Assembly (NCBI GenBank): GCA_029240475.1
Contig: JAREAF010000159.1
Coordinates: 1-6,908, forward strand
Length of the DNA: 6,908 bases
Source: Rhodospirillales bacterium
GTDB taxonomy: Bacteria; Pseudomonadota; Alphaproteobacteria; JAREAF01
Reading direction: 5' to 3'
Shown here: piece by piece, positions 5,071 to 6,908 of the stretch
Layout: every line of letters starts with the position of its first letter
Numbering within the stretch: position 1 is the stretch's first letter
The notes under the pieces: generated by a model
The model's input: the letters and a program-made list of their open reading frames with translations, nothing else
Databases searched by the model: none
Told to the model about the DNA's origin: nothing
Translations under genes and position numbers: made by a program

Positions 5071-6797
5071 GCGTCTACAAGTTCGGCACCGCCTATCGCC
5101 CGCTGATGGCCGGCACGCGACACGTCGTGTCGGCCGGCCACTACCTTGCCGCCCAGGCGGGCTTCATGATCCTCGAAGCCGGCGGCAATGCCATAGATGC
5201 AGGCGTGGCGGCGGGCCTCACGCTCAACGTGGTGGAGCCGCAGATGTGCTGCTTCACCGGTGTTGCGCCAATTATGATCCATCTTGGGGAAGAGCGCCGC
5301 CTCCTCACCATAGATGGTCTCGGCACATGGCCACGGCGCGCAACCTGCGAGCTTTTGGCAAGCATCGGTGGCGACTGCGTCCCGGAAGGCATTCTTCAGA
5401 CCGTGGTTCCGGGCGCACCCGATGCTTGGCTCACTGCGCTGGAGCTGTACGGGACCATGAGCTTCGCGGATGTCGTCCACACCGCGATCCACTACGCCGG
5501 CGACGGCTTTGTCACCGACCCAATGATGTCGCTGACGATCAAGCGCAAGCCGGCCGATTTCCCGCCCGGAACGGCCGCAGCCGCGATCTTCCACCCCAAC
5601 GGCCGGCCTCCCGAGCCGGGCGAGATCTTCGTCCAGACCGATCTCGCGCGGACCCTCCAACACCTCGCCGACGAAGAAAGCGCGGCTCGGCACAAGGGCC
5701 GCGAGGCCGGCATCGCGGCGGTGCGGCACGCGGTGTATCGGGGCGATCTCGCCAAGACCTTCGCGGATTTCCAGAGGTCGAATGGCGGCTTGCTGGACGA
5801 GGAGGACCTCGCAAGCTACCGGGTCACCATCGAAAGCCCGGTGTCGATCAACTTTCGCGGTACCGAGGTGTATGCCTGCGGGCCTTGGTGCCAGGGCCCG
5901 ATGCTGCTGCAGATCTTGAGAATTTGCGACGCGCTCGATCTTGGCCGGCACGCGCATAATTCTAGCGCCCATCTGCATGGGCTTGTCGAGGCCATCAAGC
6001 TCGTCGCCGCCGATCGCGAGGTTTATTACGGCGACCCGAAATTCGTCGATGTGCCGATCGAGGCGTTGCTTTCGATGGACTATGCGCGCTCCCGCGCGGC
6101 CGTCATCGGCGCGGATCGCGCCTATCCGGAGATGCCGCCGGCCGGGGTCATCGACGGGGCGGGCCGCCGTGCCGGCGCGACGAAGCCGCGCGCCGTCGCC
6201 TCGGCGCCTCTCGATACCTCCTATGTTTCCGTGGTCGATCGCCACGGCAACGCGTTCTCGGCAACACCGAGCGACAGCGTGATGCGCAAGTCGCCGGTGG
6301 TGCCGGGGACCGGCCTGCCGCTCTCGCCTCGCGGCATTCAATCGCGGGTCGACCCGAAGCACCCGTCGGCGGCGGCCCCAGGCAAGCGGCCGCGGCTCAC
6401 GCCCAATCCCGCCATCGCCATCCGACCAGGCGAGTTCGTGATGGCGTTCGGAACTCCGGGCGGCGACCTGCAAGTTCAGGCAATGACCCAGGTGTTTCTG
6501 AACATGATGGCCTTCGACATGGACGCCCAACGCGCGGTCGAGGCGCCGCGCGTTTATTCCTACAGCTTTCCCGATTCCTTCGCGCCGCACGCCTATTATC
6601 CGGGCATGCTCCGGGTGGAGGACGGTGTCGCCGGCGAGATCGTAGCGGAGCTCGACGGGCTTGGGCACAAGACCACGGCCTGGCCGGACGACGAGTGGCC
6701 GCGGACGGGCGTATGCGTCAGCATCGACGACATAGCCCGTGGCGTGAAGTTCGGGGCCGCAGACAGCCGCCGCACCGGTTACGCGCTCGGCAGCTGA
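5067..6797 (+). CDS. Gamma-glutamyltransferase-family Ntn hydrolase, cytoplasmic, probably not acting on gamma-glutamyl groups
   Basis: This 576-residue protein has the gamma-glutamyltransferase fold. The precursor cuts itself to expose an N-terminal threonine nucleophile that attacks amide bonds. The large-subunit region shows AGFMILEAGGNAIDAGVAAGL (31-51), VPGAPDAWL (114-122) and the helical stretch HLHGLVEAIKLVAADREVYYGDP (302-324). Thr384 in DTSYVSVVDRHGNAFSAT is the predicted nucleophile, so cleavage between Asp383 and Thr384 would give subunits of 383 and 193 residues. TPGGD (463-467) matches the oxyanion-loop glycines of E. coli GGT. The gamma-glutamyl-binding residues of E. coli GGT (Arg114, Asp433, Ser462, Ser463) do not appear to be conserved: the Ser-Ser site reads Leu444-Thr445 in GKRPRLTPNP. 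There is no signal peptide, unlike periplasmic GGT, so it should act in the cytoplasm. Its substrate may be another acyl amide, as for the related cephalosporin acylases. It follows the binding-protein gene in the same operon, and its ATG has only a weak ribosome site. Confidence 0.92.
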   Translation: MSVYKFGTAYRPLMAGTRHVVSAGHYLAAQAGFMILEAGGNAIDAGVAAGLTLNVVEPQMCCFTGVAPIMIHLGEERRLLTIDGLGTWPRRATCELLASIGGDCVPEGILQTVVPGAPDAWLTALELYGTMSFADVVHTAIHYAGDGFVTDPMMSLTIKRKPADFPPGTAAAAIFHPNGRPPEPGEIFVQTDLARTLQHLADEESAARHKGREAGIAAVRHAVYRGDLAKTFADFQRSNGGLLDEEDLASYRVTIESPVSINFRGTEVYACGPWCQGPMLLQILRICDALDLGRHAHNSSAHLHGLVEAIKLVAADREVYYGDPKFVDVPIEALLSMDYARSRAAVIGADRAYPEMPPAGVIDGAGRRAGATKPRAVASAPLDTSYVSVVDRHGNAFSATPSDSVMRKSPVVPGTGLPLSPRGIQSRVDPKHPSAAAPGKRPRLTPNPAIAIRPGEFVMAFGTPGGDLQVQAMTQVFLNMMAFDMDAQRAVEAPRVYSYSFPDSFAPHAYYPGMLRVEDGVAGEIVAELDGLGHKTTAWPDDEWPRTGVCVSIDDIARGVKFGAADSRRTGYALGS

Positions 6798-6814
6798 GGC
6801 TCTCCGGCGAAGTC

Positions 6815-6820
6815 AGGAGG
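6815..6820 (+). promoter_or_regulatory. Strong Shine-Dalgarno for the gene cut by the right edge
   Basis: AGGAGG lies 7 bases before the ATG at 6828 and only 3 before the ATG at 6824. It therefore favours 6828 and is the best evidence that another gene of the operon begins here. Confidence 0.6.
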
Positions 6821-6827
6821 CGCATGC

Positions 6828-6908
6828 ATGCAAGGCGATATCCAGCACGTGCTCTGGCTGTCCGCGCTGCAGGATTACGGCCTCGATGGCAATCGCGCCG
6901 GCGAGCTT
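6828..6908 (+). CDS. Start of an unidentified gene (3' end missing)
   Basis: From the ATG at 6828 the frame stays open to the right edge for 27 residues (MQGDIQHVLWLSALQDYGLD, then GNRAGEL). A strong Shine-Dalgarno at 6815-6820 and a gap of only 30 bases after the GGT-like stop support a further operon member. The residues have no signal-peptide character and read like the start of a soluble protein. I do not recognise the family. The alternative start at 6824 is in another frame, poorly spaced and arginine-rich, so less likely. Confidence 0.55.
   Translation, partial: MQGDIQHVLWLSALQDYGLDGNRAGEL

Noticed and set aside
4728..6668. Very long open frame (646 codons) on the minus strand across the GGT-like gene and the end of the binding-protein gene
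   Set aside because: It is rich in Arg, His and Ala with no recognisable domain and lies antisense to two well-identified genes. Such frames are common in GC-rich DNA.

Overview
The window is GC-rich DNA (third codon positions mostly G or C) with the gene content of a metabolically versatile soil-type proteobacterium. The short stand-alone GAF protein, the orphan tripartite-tricarboxylate (Bug/TctC) binding protein and the gamma-glutamyltransferase-like hydrolase together suggest an alphaproteobacterium of the Hyphomicrobiales/Bradyrhizobium sort. A betaproteobacterium (Burkholderiales) is not excluded. There are no RNA genes, mobile elements or CRISPR arrays.

Two operons diverge from a roughly 400-base intergenic region (about 3078-3480). 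The left operon, on the minus strand, reads: M28-family metallopeptidase-like protein with a PSMA-like domain order (3077 to 1314), a classical short-chain dehydrogenase (1307 to 552), then a PotA-like ABC transporter ATPase (535 to the left edge, 3' end missing). Gaps are only 6 and 16 bases. The right operon, on the plus strand, reads: a small single-domain GAF protein (3481-3996), a periplasmic Bug/TctC solute-binding protein (4041-5009), a possible 19-codon linking ORF (5011-5070), a gamma-glutamyltransferase-like Ntn hydrolase (5067-6797), and the start of an unidentified gene (from 6828, cut by the right edge). No HTH regulator is visible. The intergenic region holds weak sigma-70-like promoter candidates on both strands and two inverted repeats that could be operators.

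Read together, this looks like a catabolic and uptake module for a small carboxylated or amide-bonded compound. A periplasmic binding protein and an ABC ATPase point to uptake. Two predicted cytoplasmic amide-bond enzymes (M28-like and GGT-like) could cleave the substrate, and the SDR could oxidise or reduce a product. The substrate is unknown. Both hydrolases depart from their textbook relatives at diagnostic positions. The M28-like protein has His-Ser where the catalytic Glu-Glu pair is expected. The GGT-like protein keeps the catalytic Thr but appears to lack the residues that hold the gamma-glutamyl group, and has no signal peptide. These two departures are the most interesting features of the window.
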